Below are positions 1-12,800 of a stretch of 62,205 nt of DNA, in pieces; the first letter of the stretch is position 1, and each line of letters begins with the position of its first letter. The DNA is from Nemertoderma westbladi (lineage: Eukaryota; Xenacoelomorpha; Nemertodermatida; Nemertodermatidae): the NCBI GenBank assembly GCA_032718475.1, contig JAUCBJ010006640.1, forward strand, positions 1-62,205. The letters run 5' to 3'. The notes beneath the pieces are model-generated. The model searched no databases, was not told the DNA's origin, and worked only from the letters and a program-made list of their open reading frames with translations. A program made the translations under genes and the position numbers.

Positions 1-11
1 AGACCGAATTC

Positions 12-655
12 ATGACCTTTAATGTTGATGGAAACTTGACAACCATTGATAATAATCAACTAAGGAAGGTCGATGACTTCCAGTACCTTGGATCATGGAT
101 AGAGAGTAGCAAAAAGGACATAGAAGTTAGGAAAGCAAAGGCTTGGGTAGCTCTATCAAAAATGGATACCATCTGGAAATCAGATCTCTCCAGGCACCTG
201 AAGACTAAGTTCTTTCGAGCCACAGTGGAAAGTGTATTTTTATACGGGGGTGAGACCTGGACACTGACTAAATCACTTGAACAACGAATTGATGGTTGCT
301 ACACAAGACTACTAAGGGCAGCCCTAAACATCAGCTGGAGACAACACATGACAAACGCCGAGCTTTATGGTACAATACCACCTGTATCAACCACCCTCCG
401 TGAACGCAGATTAAGATTCAGTGGGCACTGCTGGCGAAGTAAAGACGAGGTCATACCAGATCTACTTCTCTGGCAACCAACTCATGGAAAGCGTAGTCGT
501 GGACGACCGGCCATAACATATATAGATCAACTTGAAAGGGATACTGAACTTGGGAGAAACGAAATTGCGACAACTATGGAGAATCGGGAAGCCTGGAAGG
601 ATCTCATTTCCACTGTCCGAGTTCGCTCGATCTAGTAGTAGTTATAATGACTATC
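12..655 (+). pseudogene. RTE-like non-LTR retrotransposon, 3' end (subfamily A)
   Basis: The open frame from 12 to 635 (207 codons) encodes only the C-terminal part of an endonuclease-reverse transcriptase. It has the post-RT DFxYLGSW motif, the Ala/Lys-rich segment ending in IWKS, a YGGETWTLT motif, and a terminal GRP segment before the stop. This layout is typical of RTE-type elements. No endonuclease or catalytic RT motif lies in the window, so it is 5'-truncated or continues upstream. The stop is followed by a short TAG-repeat tail (about 634-645), as in the other RTE-like copies here. Clade assignment is by motif memory, not by a tree. Confidence 0.85.
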
Positions 656-801
656 GTTGGATTTTGAATTTTACTGATATTAACCGGATTTAGACTGGAT
701 TTATAATTCCAAATCCTGCCCAGTATTTAACAATAATTATTATTTTGCTTTTTTGCATACATTATTACATACAGTATATACTGTATTTACCTTTATTACA
801 G

Positions 802-879
802 AAAGGAAGCCACTTCCGGAAGCAAACCGAGAAAAAAAAAGAAAGAGGCAAAATCGACAGGGAAGAAAAAGATAACACA
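802..879 (+). CDS. TRAF: TRAF probable exon (Lys-rich N-terminal region)
   Basis: An AG acceptor after a T-rich tract (ctttattacag) precedes 802, and a strong GTGAGT donor follows 879. The 78 bases are open in the phase needed to join exon 4051-4124, and the join makes a Gln codon. The peptide is rich in Lys (KPRKKKKEAKSTGKKK), resembling a nuclear-localisation-like or disordered leader. There is no homology support, only splice signals and phase, so it is a prediction. It begins one base into a codon boundary, so at least one earlier exon is expected. Confidence 0.5.
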
Positions 880-3800
880 GTGAGTAGAAAGAGTTAATGC
901 AACTAAGTGGAGTCTAAATATGAGTGGAAAACTAAATGAACATTCATATGATGAAGCGCAAAAGTGAGGTGAATATGAAAATCACTGGCTCCACGAAAAT
1001 ATTAAGGGTCCCCATATTACCATGGGTACAGGGGGTCATTTGCAAAACATCATTTTCCAAGACTCGTACAGAATTATAACCCTTACCTACAGTACCCCCA
1101 CTAAATCCCAATCAGAGATTCCATTGTGGTAATTTTTCAAAACCCGGTTGCCATGGCAACTACTCGGAATACTTCATAGTAATAGCAGGGGCCTACAGTA
1201 CGCGCATCACGTGATGTAAAATTATATTAATTTGCAACTCGAAAGAAATATAAGCAGATGGCGTCTAATCACTCTCACCCCTAGTGGCAGAATGGTTTAC
1301 TGGAGATTGTTTAAGACAAAAATTCAGTGTGAGGTCTAGAATATACAGTATGTGCCAGGTATCAAAGGAAGAAAATATTATAAACAATAATACGAAATGG
1401 CTGAAGGTTTTCATTTCAGCCATTTCTAAAATGTTTTAATTTCAGCCCACTAGCGGTAGATTGGAGAACTGCCGAGGGATTACCTCCCCATCAAAGTCGC
1501 AGCCTATGGATGGCAGACATGCCATCCATAATGACTAACAATAATGTAATGACGAATGCCTAACATGCCTGCTAAGTGCTAAGTTTCTGCTTGAACTAAT
1601 AACTTGCTTGAGCAAATAATAAATTGAGAGAATGTTTTTACTTTCAAACATATATCCTAGATGTTATAAGAAAATCACCACTAATAGAATGCCATCCCAA
1701 ATTAGATGATTTGACACCAAAAAAAATTATTAAACACCAAATATATTTTTTTGATGTATGTAAGGAAATATTATTTTAATGTTTAGTGTTTTGCTTAAAT
1801 GTAGAGAGAGAGAAAGTCTGCATGTCAATAAATATATAATATACGGTACCTTCCTTGAACAGAACGATATATTTTTATATTACACCAATCCCACAATACA
1901 CCAATTTACATTTCCCAATTTTGAATATCTCTCCCACCAAAAACAATTATTTATCCCCCAAAAACTATTATTCATTCCCCAAAGTACTACTACTACTGTA
2001 CAATCGGCATGCTGCATTACAGCTGCATTCAATGTTTCAATGTTTCAATGTTTATTTTTACCCTTCAAATAATAATTCAAAATAACAATAACTCAGTATA
2101 AAATAGAAATTAACATGAATACATACTATATATGGTAAGTTCTATATAAATGGGTACTGGAGAACAGCCAAATAGCAGGGCTAGTAAACGGCTGCCCACC
2201 AGTAGGATGGGATTATATAAAATGTAAATATACAGTATGTAACATTTGATAGAATGGATGTAGTAAGTAGTGGTTTGAAGTAATATTATACTGTAGGGTG
2301 TTGCAGATGCAGAATAGAGAGGTGAAGAAGAAGATGGCATATAGATAGATAGATAATGTAGGTAAGGTAGAGTAGAAAGTAGATAGATAATGTAGGTAAG
2401 GTAGAGTAGAAAGTACGGTAGATAGATAAGAATAGGAAGGATAGGGACTATGTATTAGGAGTGCTAATTTAGCGATAGATTTATGGTAATTAGTAATTGT
2501 ATTTAGTAATACATAAATTTAATTTGGCGAATGACAACGAGTTATTTTAATAGATGGAGATTTAAACAGCAAATATTTTAGTAGACGAATTTGTAATATA
2601 ATTAAATTAAAGGGTTAAAGTTTAAAACATGGTCCCGTGCCTGGGTATTGTTCATGTAACCTCAAAGAGAGGAAAAAAGAAAACGTGGCCCCGCGCCCGG
2701 GTAATATTCTTGTAACCTCAAAGAGAGGAAAACCTGGCCCCGCGCCCGGGTAATGTTCATGTAACCTCAAAGAGAGGAAAACGTGGCCCCGCGCCCGGGT
2801 AATATTCTTGTAACCTCAAAGATTAAGATTAAGAATGCTGTGCCGGGTTGTGGACAAAATTGCCCCGCCACAACTCCCTATCACCCATGACATTTGCTAG
2901 ATCAGCCGCATCTTCAAGGACAGTGTCCCTTAAGATGCGTATTAAAAAAGTCATGGGCTGTCCACCATGAGGCCGCCAAAGCACAATATTATACAGTTGC
3001 TGATCCTCACCGCGAAAGTCCTGCAAAGTGGAGGCGGTTCCGTTCAAGCGTCAAGGTAGGAGAGACTAATGGAACACCTCCAATGTTAAATAGTGTCTGA
3101 TTGGAGATGAGATGTGTTCATTGTACTAGACACAATGAACCCGGCGCTGCATTCTTGTAAAAGTGTCATAAAGAGATTTGGTGTCCTCAGCAGTTAGAGC
3201 CCAGCATGGACTCCCAGCATTCCCAAAAAACAATTATTCATTACCCTTAAATTATTATTCATCCCCAAAAATCAATTATTCACCCCCCATAAACAATTAT
3301 TCATACACCAAAAACAATTATTCATACCCCAAAAACAATTATTCATACCACAAAAACAATTGTTAAACCTTCCTAAAATATTTACTTGTCAGCCAAAAAC
3401 AATTCTGTGATGGGAGTGAGTTGACTCGGCTCCCGACCGTGGACTGTTTCTCGACTGTATGTGTATATATGAAACTGATGCTAGAGCTAAAGGTGCAAAA
3501 ACGTTCCAGTCTCTGTAATGGTATACTGCCAACTGATGTTCTATCCTGTGTTCAGCGTACTATAGCTGACGTCAGCTGATTGTCACTGAGAATTGATAAT
3601 TGCACCAATAATGGTTGATCCGCCCTACTCATTGGTTGCTTAACATCATGCCATAATGTCACCTTGGGCATTATTGTTTTGTACTTGCTGTGAGTGAGTT
3701 AATTTACCTTACTCACTAGCTAATTTATAGGTCACCCACTAGTCAATATAACAGTTTTATTTCTGAGAGTTATGAATTTTGTTTGCGTCGAAAGTATTTT

Positions 3801-6800
3801 ACCGCGGAACAGAATGCAGTATTATTTTATAGAACTGTATTATTTAATTTTGTATACATATATTATTATTGACAATTTTATGTATTATATAATTAATTCA
3901 AATATCAGCTCACTACGATAAATAAGCAAATTCAATGTCTACTTATGGAAAACAATCGAACACTTAGCTACATACATATATAGTTAACTGTCCTACGGTA
4001 TAAATCAGTAATTAAGTAACTAATTAACGAGCACAGGAATAATTTTACAGGTCGGGGAATAAAAATGCTGTTGCAAAGTCTGATATTGACAGGAAAACAG
4101 AAAATATCGACAAAAGAACATCTGGTAAGATATTATTTATAGGAAAGTAAAAATTACAGTTTTTTAATCAATTAATATGTAACAACCTGGAACGATAAAC
4201 TACAACATTACAAGCTCCGCTTTCAATCAAGTTCCAAGGCCGCAGCACAGATGCACGTATAGCTACCGCTGCCATTATTATGAAAATGCTAGACCAATTT
4301 CGAATCGATGCAATTGCTACGACGTGGAGCTATGTCCATGACATAGCCCATGACGCACAGCATAATAAATAGCCTTACAGATAAATCGAAAACTGGGCTA
4401 CACTTATATTAGCATAACTTATTTAATAATAGAAGGAATAAATAATTGAATTTTATTTATGCTTAGATCGGGTTTTTTTATATTATAGTTACCCGGGAAT
4501 CCTGGGCCCCTTGGGGATCTGGTTCAATCGACTCGGACACGAAATACGAGTTCCCTGTTTACGCTTACAAGGGATACGATTTATGTTTCGCCAGCCGCCT
4601 TGATCCCAAATACGTATGTCCAAGGTGCGAGAAAGTCCTCAGGTATCCCATACAGATCCGAAGCTGCGGACATAGGATGTGTGGACATTGTATGGAGTCG
4701 CTAATGGAAACAAATTCGATGGTCTGCCCTGGTTAGTCGAGGTGTGGTGTATTTACCTTAAATAACGTTTTTCTCTCTCTAGGGTAGGGCAGGTGCGATT
4801 ACGGTAGGTTCCCATACCTTTAATAATTGTGAATAGTAGGCCCTACTGTAATAGTTGGTAATCATTTTTAAGGATTTGAATGTATGACAGTGTATACAGT
4901 ATGTGCTGTTACTTCTGTTACCTGCGATCAAGGATCCGGAAGTCAGGGTGAGGGAGGACCTTCGAATACGTAAGGGAAAGGTATGGGCAGCCTTGAATAG
5001 GCTTTCCAGGATTTGGAAGTCACCGACAATTAATCGGAAACTTAAGGTCCGATTATTTAGAGCAGCAGTAGTTCCAGTACTCCTCCTCTGCGAGTCCATG
5101 CTGGGCTCTAACTGCTGAGGACACCAAATCTCTGTATGGCACATTCACAAGAATGCTACACCGGGTTCACTGTGTCAAGTACAATGCACGCATCTCCAAC
5201 CAGACACTACCGTATATAATATTGGAGGTGTCTCATTGGTTCCCCCAAGCTTGACACTAGAACAAAATCGCCTCTGCTTTGCAGGACATTGCTTTCGTCG
5301 TGAGGACCAGCCAGTGCATAATCTTGTACTTTGGCTGCCTCATGGAGTGAATAAGCATGATGGACAGCCCATGACATTCTTAAGACGCATCTTAAAGGAG
5401 ACTGGCCTTGAAGATGCGGATGATCTAGCAAATGTCATGTGTGATAAGGAGTTGTGGCGGCGCAATTTTGTTGACAAGCCGGCACAGCATTCTTAAAATG
5501 CAGCTACAATGCAGCATGCCAGCAAAAATATAGGTGGCAGATCTGAACTGCCACCCTTTCTGCCTTTGGCCTTTGCACAACTCGAGTCTGTACGTCTGTA
5601 CGTCTGTCTGTATTTGAACTTTGTAATATTTATTTTTATATATATATCTGTATATGGTAAATGGTATCAGACAAAAGCAATAATGGCAACGAATTCTTCT
5701 ACGAAGAAACTGAAAGCAGGCGGAGGAAGAAACAGTCTTCCAGGATCAGGGAAGATTGACTTATCGAAGTTATTTAATTGCGATGGTTGCTCTGCTCTAT
5801 TTACCGAAAAATCCGCATTCACTAGCCACACTGCCACATGTGGTACCGGTAGTGACACCAGCAGCCGGCACATTGATGAAGATCCCATTAAGAATATCTG
5901 CCCACATTGCAGCAAAGTTATGTCAGGTAAAAACTGCTTGGGTTGCGACATATGTCATTCCTGGGTGCATAGCGCCTGTCTCGGATTATCAAACTCTGAT
6001 GTAAATGTACTAGGCAAATGTAAAAATTGCAAAATTGTATGCAATATCTGTGAATCGCGTGGAAGCCTAACAATTGTAAAAGAGAATGAAACTGCGGTAC
6101 AACCTACCGGTTTATCTGCAAGTGATTTTATCAAATTCACCAATAAAATGGAAGAAAGTATTGCAGCGCAATTTGGTCTCCTTAATGAAGAGATCGATAG
6201 CCTCCGCAATGATTCTAACCCAGCTGACAACTTCCAGAAAGTTGTTTCTGGAAAACGAAATCGTAAACTAAATCAAATTGATTCCAAATATCCAAAATCG
6301 ACTTACGGTACGATCCCAATTGAAGATGTTGACAGAGAGGTTTCTGAGCAAAGAAAACGAGAACGAAATATTGTTGTCTCTGGTTTAGCGCCTCCTAGTA
6401 ACGCTGTGAATGATGTTACCTTCTTGAATGATTTTCTTTATAAGGAATTCAAACAAGAGAATGCTGTCGAATCAGTCTGCTATCATTGTCAAGCTCGTGA
6501 TACCAATCAACCGATGTTTATAATCCGCCTGTTATCAATTGCATGTAGGTCTTCCATATTAAAGAATAAACGGAAACTACGCGACTCAAACTCCACACAC
6601 GGTATATATGTCTCCCCAGATCTGACCAAACTGCAGGCAACACAAGCATATGTTAAACGACAAGAAGCCCGTAATGCCCGGTATGCAATAAGTAACCCCA
6701 GTCTTCTGCAAAATGGTACACCAATAATTGAAGCTTCCATTAACTTGCCCTCACAATCCTGAAAACACGTGCACTCAGCCACTGCATCTCTAAATGATAT

Positions 6801-9800
6801 TAAGGCTAGGCCTACACATTCCCAATATAATGTTACTGCTGATGATGATGATGTATCTAACAATAAGACTGTAACCCCAACCCTTATTTGCATGAATTGC
6901 CGATCAATCTGGAACAAACTTTCAGCTCTGCAATTCCTACTAACCATTCATATAGGAAACCCGCTCATAATCTGTCTTACGGAAACACATATTATTAATG
7001 ATGAATCGGACGATATATTCGCCTACCCTGAACTGAAAGACTTTATTATATTTAGACGAGACCGCCCGGGAACAACTAGCTCCAATCGTGGTGGTGGTGT
7101 TGCAATGTTAATATTGCAAGTACTTCAACCAATCAAGGTAGATTCTCCTTCAGTAGGTGAGTCTTTATGGGTCGATTTATATGCATATAAAACGCCAATG
7201 TGGTTGGGCACAGTATACATTCCTAATGTAACTGCTGATAACATTAACTGTATAACTTCTGACTTTGAACTGTTCTGCCCTATAGAACTTACGCGACCTG
7301 TTATCATAACTGGGGACTTTAATCTCCGCCATATCGACTGGTCCATCCCAGCCCCATCTAATCAATGCCCATACCCAACTGTGGCCCAGCGATTTATTGA
7401 TTCGATCTCTGACAGGTACCTAACACAACTGGTTCTAGAACCTACTCACACAGAGGGTGGTATCTTAGATCTTGTTTTCGCGACTGATCCGATGCTGATA
7501 GGTGATACAGCTGTTGGCAACCACTTTGGTATTGGGGATAAACTCAGCGACCATTTTGTTATAACTTGTTCGGGGCTTCCCCCTATAAATAATGGAAACT
7601 TCCCCACCAACCGGACTAGAGATTGGTCCAGAGCCAATTGGAATGAGATATGTGGTACTGCTTCGATGATTGATTGGTCTGACGTTATCAACCCAAATTT
7701 GTCACCTCAAACAAACATTGAATCATTTGAGTTTATTCTACACTCTATTGTTTCGGACTTTGTACCCCTATCCACACCCAACTCACGAAAGTAAATCCCT
7801 GCGATAAAGAAGCTGCTACGCTCTATTTCCCGTATTAGACAAAAACTGAAACTCTCTTCCCAACCATGGCGCATTAAAGATCTCCAAGATAAGTTATTGG
7901 TACTGAACAACAAATTGGAAGCAACATATCTTCAATCCGAGCTGATAACGAAAACAGAATTTTGAGACACAAAAATTCTAAGAAATTATGGAGATACACC
8001 AAATCGAACCTCCATCGGAAAAGTAATGTTTCCTCTTTGAAGGATCCTGCTGGTGTTACAGTTACAGGTGACAATGAACGCGCCAACTTATTAAACACGA
8101 CTTTTCAGGCGGCCTTCACACAGGACAATGGATTAAATCCGCCACAACCCACCAAGCACCCTCCAGCTCAGAATCTATCAAACATACAGTTTGACAAAGT
8201 TGAAGTGTATAAAATTCTCAGTAAGCTCAAAGTTAACAAAGCTGCTGGCCCTGACAGAATTACGGCTGTACTGCTCAAGAGTATTTCTGTTTGGGTTGCT
8301 GAACCAATCAGCTGCCTCTTTCAACAATGTTTCGATTCTGGTTTTGTCCCTGCATCCTGGAGGTTGGCCCACATAATTCCTATCTTCAAGAATAAAGGCC
8401 CACGCACTGATCCATCAAACTATCGACCTATTTCTCTAACAAGTCTACTGGTGAAAACAATGGAAACAATAATACGAAACCGTATGATTGCATACTTAGT
8501 CCGTATAAAGGTCATCAGTCCCCACCAACACGGTTTCCTCAAATCAAAATCAACTTTTACTCAACTACTTGAATGCAGCCTCGATTGGGCTACATTTCGT
8601 AACTCGAGTGTTGGTGTGGACATAATCTACACAGACTTCCAACGTGCATTCGATAAAGTTTCACACACAAAGCTTATATCAAAACTTCAATCATATGGTA
8701 TACATGGCCAGCTGTTGGTCTGGCTCTCTGCCTTCCCTGCTGATCGCTGGCAACAAACAGTAATCAATGGGTCTCTATCCTCCCCCGTTCGTGTTACCAG
8801 TGGTGTTCCACAAGGGAGCGTTATTGCACCATTATTATTTATTGTCTTTATAAATGACATCGTTGAGTCAATATCTACCAACACCTTTATCAAGATGTAT
8901 GCAGATGACATTAAATTGTATCGTCCAATATATTCCCCAACAGACTCATTAGCACTTCAACAAGATATAGACTCCTTGGTTTCATGGTCCTCACAGTGGC
9001 AATTGAATTTTAACATTAAAAAATGCAGTGTTGTTCAACTACAAGCCCCACAGGTACATACATACAATACGGAGCTACTATATGGGTGATACAAAAGTAG
9101 CCAATTCTAAAGAAGCCAGAGACCTTGGAATAATTATTTCCCCTGACCTTCGTTTCAGTGAACATGTTGTTCAAATTACAGCCAAAGCAAGAAACACCTG
9201 CTGTCAGATCCATAGAGTGTTCGGTCACCGTTCCGTTCCACATTCCAATGGGGGTTATACTGTACTTACGCCAGACCTATAATTGAACACAATAGTTCGA
9301 TATGGTGCCCTAGTATCGTTAAAGATATAGACATTCTAAAATGTTCTCAGCGATCTTTCATCAGTTACCTTCCTGGTATGTTTGGTCTCAGCTATGCCGA
9401 CAGATTAGCAAGGTTCGATGCTAAGCCCCTGGAATATCGCAGAATATTCAATGACTTAGTCTAAATGTTCAAACTAATAAACGGTCTGAGTCCCCTCAGT
9501 GCTAATAATATTTTTCGGCTTGTTACGCGATCAACCAGAGGAAATGGGTGTAAGATATTCCTTCCACGATCAACAAATTGTATATTTCAAAATCATTTCG
9601 TAGTTCGGCGTATATCCGTCTGGAACAGTCTCCCATCCAATGTAGTTCTATGCACAACTGTGTCATCATTTAAATCCCGCCTCGATAATGTGGATCTTGA
9701 TTATTACTGCAAGGGCTCTTGGAAGAACACGATGGACACTGTTTATATCCCCACACCCCGTAATTAACAGTTCAATATCCTATAATAATTTAGTTGTTAA

Positions 9801-12800
9801 AGTTATATTTTAAAATTATGTTTTTATCAATATCAATATAATATTTTTACTATAATTGTACTGTATATTTATTTTACTTAAATTACTCTGTGGTGCCTCA
9901 TGCACGGCTGAGTGCATTTTATTGCCCTATGTACCGGTAATATTTCTTGTATGTGAAAATTTGAACTGATGTGTCATTAAATCAAATCAATTCATTCAAT
10001 TCATGCCGATCCTAGTAGTAGTAGTTGCTGTAGGCCAATGTCAGAAGGTTTTGCTGAATTGGCCAATGTCAGTAGTTTATATTTATTTGAATAACACAAA
10101 AAATCAATTATTTCACATTACAGTAGTTTATATATTATTATTTAATAACTATTTGAATTAAATTAAATCAATATATTTTGAGACTATTGGCCTGCTAGGA
10201 TAAAATCGAAAGTAATAACTGTTGATTACTGCTGATTGGTTAGAATAATATGTCACTGTAACTTTCGCATTCCCATATCCCATAATAAACATAGATAATT
10301 GGGTGAAATGTGATATTACTTATTACTTTGCTAAGTTGGATCCATACCATACCCATACCATCCCATACCTCCCTGTATCTATACAGTAGATGCACACATA
10401 CCGATACCGCACTTTAATATAATCGTCACATACCTTTCAGTCGACGCCACTGAATTCGACAAGGATGAAACGTACGAAGACAAGGCTTGCGGAAGAGAAA
10501 TCGGAGAATTAAAGGTTGTTTGTTACAATGCGAAAGAAGGCTGTAAATGGAGCGGAGTGCTAAGAGATAATACCCAGGTAGAATATGTAGTATTTCCGTT
10601 CGCCACATTGTGTAGAGGGGTAATTAATATCATAATTATCCATAAAATTATAATTATGCGAATATTTGGTATACTTAGTAATACAGGATGTAAGTAAGCT
10701 TCCTTATCAATAAGTAATGGTGAAGCAACCACTGCAAGGCGTTCTAGAACTAATAGTTTGCCTCTAGTGCCTCATTGGAGCAGGTTGCGCTTCTAGTGTT
10801 GGTCTTTTTGTAAATACCAAGAAGACCAAAATCATGACAGTCAACCTAGACGTGGACAGCCCTCAAGAAATGTCTGATCGTAAGGGTATAAGCTCTAAGG
10901 ATGGCTTGTTTGAGGACGTGGATGACTTCTGCTACTTGGGATCATGGATCTGGAAGTCAGGTGAAGACCTTCGGCTACGTAAGGGGAAGGCATGGGCAGC
11001 GTTAAGTAGTCTGTCTAGGATTTGGAAGTCCCCTAGACTAAAACGGAACCTTAAGGTTCGATTAATTTTGGCAGTAGTATTACCAGTACTCTTATGTGAG
11101 TCCATGCTGGGCTCTTATGGGAGTCCATGCTGGGTTATAACTGCAGGACATTGCCTTCGCCGTGAGGACCACCCAGTGCATAATCTTGTACTTTGGCAGC
11201 CTCATGGAGTGAGTAAGCATGGTGGACAGCCCATGACATTCTTGAGACGCATCCTAAAGGACACTGGCCTTGAAGATGCGGATGATCTCGCAAATGTCAT
11301 GTGTGATAGGGAGTCGTGGCGGCGCAATTTTTTCGACAAGCTGGCACAGCATTCTTAATATATATGTAATATATATAATGCAGTCTCGATGCAGCATCCC
11401 GATCGTAGTACAGTAGTAGTTGTCTCTAGTTCGACTGCAGCCCGCACAGCGGCATGGCCTAGTTTAGTTCTAGAACGCCTTGACCCAATAACATGCCCAT
11501 TCCAGTTGGTAACCAATTCTGGAATTTATTCTTTCCACTTGGTATAGGTCTACTAACTCTTTAGTTTTAAATTCCACATTTTAAATAACAGCCACTAGGG
11601 ATGTGGCGAATGTCCGCATCCGCATCCGCGGATATCCGCATGATTTTTCGCATCCGCATCCGCATCCGCACCCATGGCATGCGGATGTGACATGCGCATG
11701 TTACATGCACTATTCAAGCAATTCCAGCAACCACTCAATTAAATTTTCAATAATAATTACTTTTTCCCTTATGAATTTTTTTTTATTTTATGTTTAAATT
11801 ACACTAATACTAAAAATACACTAACACTCGACGGGAACAATATAAAAAATGTTTGTTGTTTTATTGTTTTGTTATATTATGTCCCATTCTGTTCTATAAC
11901 CTTAGACTCTTGTTAGTTTATTAATATAAGATTAGAATGTAATATTAAAATGCTGGTATAACCTTGATGTAAAAAGGTAAAAATATATGTTTTAATAGAC
12001 ATCCGCACCGCATCCGTGCGGATGTCACCTCAGACATCTGCATCCGCGGATGTTAAAAATATGACATTCGCAACATCCCTAACAGCCACATGTAATTTAA
12101 AGTAACTAATCGGGAGTTTAATTATCATATTTTAACAGGATAACGCACAAACCAAAATTATAGCAAATTAATAAAAATGTAAATTGAACCAGATGGGGAT
12201 TCGTACTTTTACCCTTTAATCACAACATACAGTTGTAGTACCGGAAGTGTTGCTAATACAAAGTCGAATATGGTCTCAAACATGGATATGGATGCGTTAG
12301 GATCTTCCTTGTTACGATCTTTAGTATTTCGAACGCAGTAGTTCCCACTCAGTGCTTCTACAGTGTAATCCCACTATATAAAGGAAAATGTAGTCAACGT
12401 AAGCCGGAATCTTATAGGGCTATTAATAATTGCTCTAATAAGTTGTATTCTGTAGTTATTTATTCACTGGAAATTTCGATGAAAGACTACAGTATATAGG
12501 CCTTCTGTACTTGGGCTGAATCGCGAGGTTTTTTCTCAGTAGAGCAATTTGGGTTCCGGGTGAAAATGTGCCAAAAAACCTCATAGCCACATAATGAATG
12601 CACTCGGTGTTTCTAAGGGAAAGAAGTAGGCCTACTGCATCTTTGTTGATTTCTAAAAGGAAAAGGTGTTTTCGAATCAACATACTGTAGTAAAGGTGAT
12701 GAATCTACAGATGTATTGCAAATTTAATAGAGCTTTGTAAATATATTATACTGTATCACTAATAGGCACTATTGAATGTAATTTTTCTAATAAATAAATA

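Larger units (their letters stand above)
1985..3217 (-). mobile_element. RTE-like 3' end, antisense, split by an internal insertion
   Basis: On the - strand, 2829-3217 matches the C-terminal coding part of the subfamily B RTE-like element seen intact at 15752-18919 (HNLVLWQPHG-, GGQPMTFLRRILKDTGLEDADDL-type motifs, with frameshifts). The matching 3' tail, a GCAGCATGCCGAT segment followed by TAG repeats, lies detached at about 1985-2030. The 0.8 kb between them (2031-2828) is foreign and contains its own tandem repeats. The minisatellite word CATTCCCMAAA flanks both ends (1973-1983 and 3218-3227) and could be a slightly degraded target duplication. Confidence 0.75.
5521..10001 (+). mobile_element. 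Full-length CR1-like non-LTR retrotransposon, coding-defective
   Basis: 4,481 bp flanked by the 6-bp direct repeat CATGCC (5515-5520 and 10002-10007), which falls at a breakpoint in an older RTE-like copy, so both ends are defined. It contains a 5' leader, ORF1 with zinc fingers, an AP-type endonuclease, an RT with YADD, and a short 3' end rich in ATCAA/ATTCA words, as CR1-group elements end in short repeats. ORF2 is broken by several stops and frameshifts (see entries). A related, more decayed copy lies at 53528-56720. Confidence 0.9.

Noticed and set aside
1265-1335. tRNA-like stretch with TGGCAGAATGG resembling an A box
   Set aside because: No matching B box or cloverleaf could be drawn, and no Pol III terminator is placed properly.
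12456-12683. 75-codon - strand frame
   Set aside because: No motif, splice context or homology that I recognise; expected by chance at this length.
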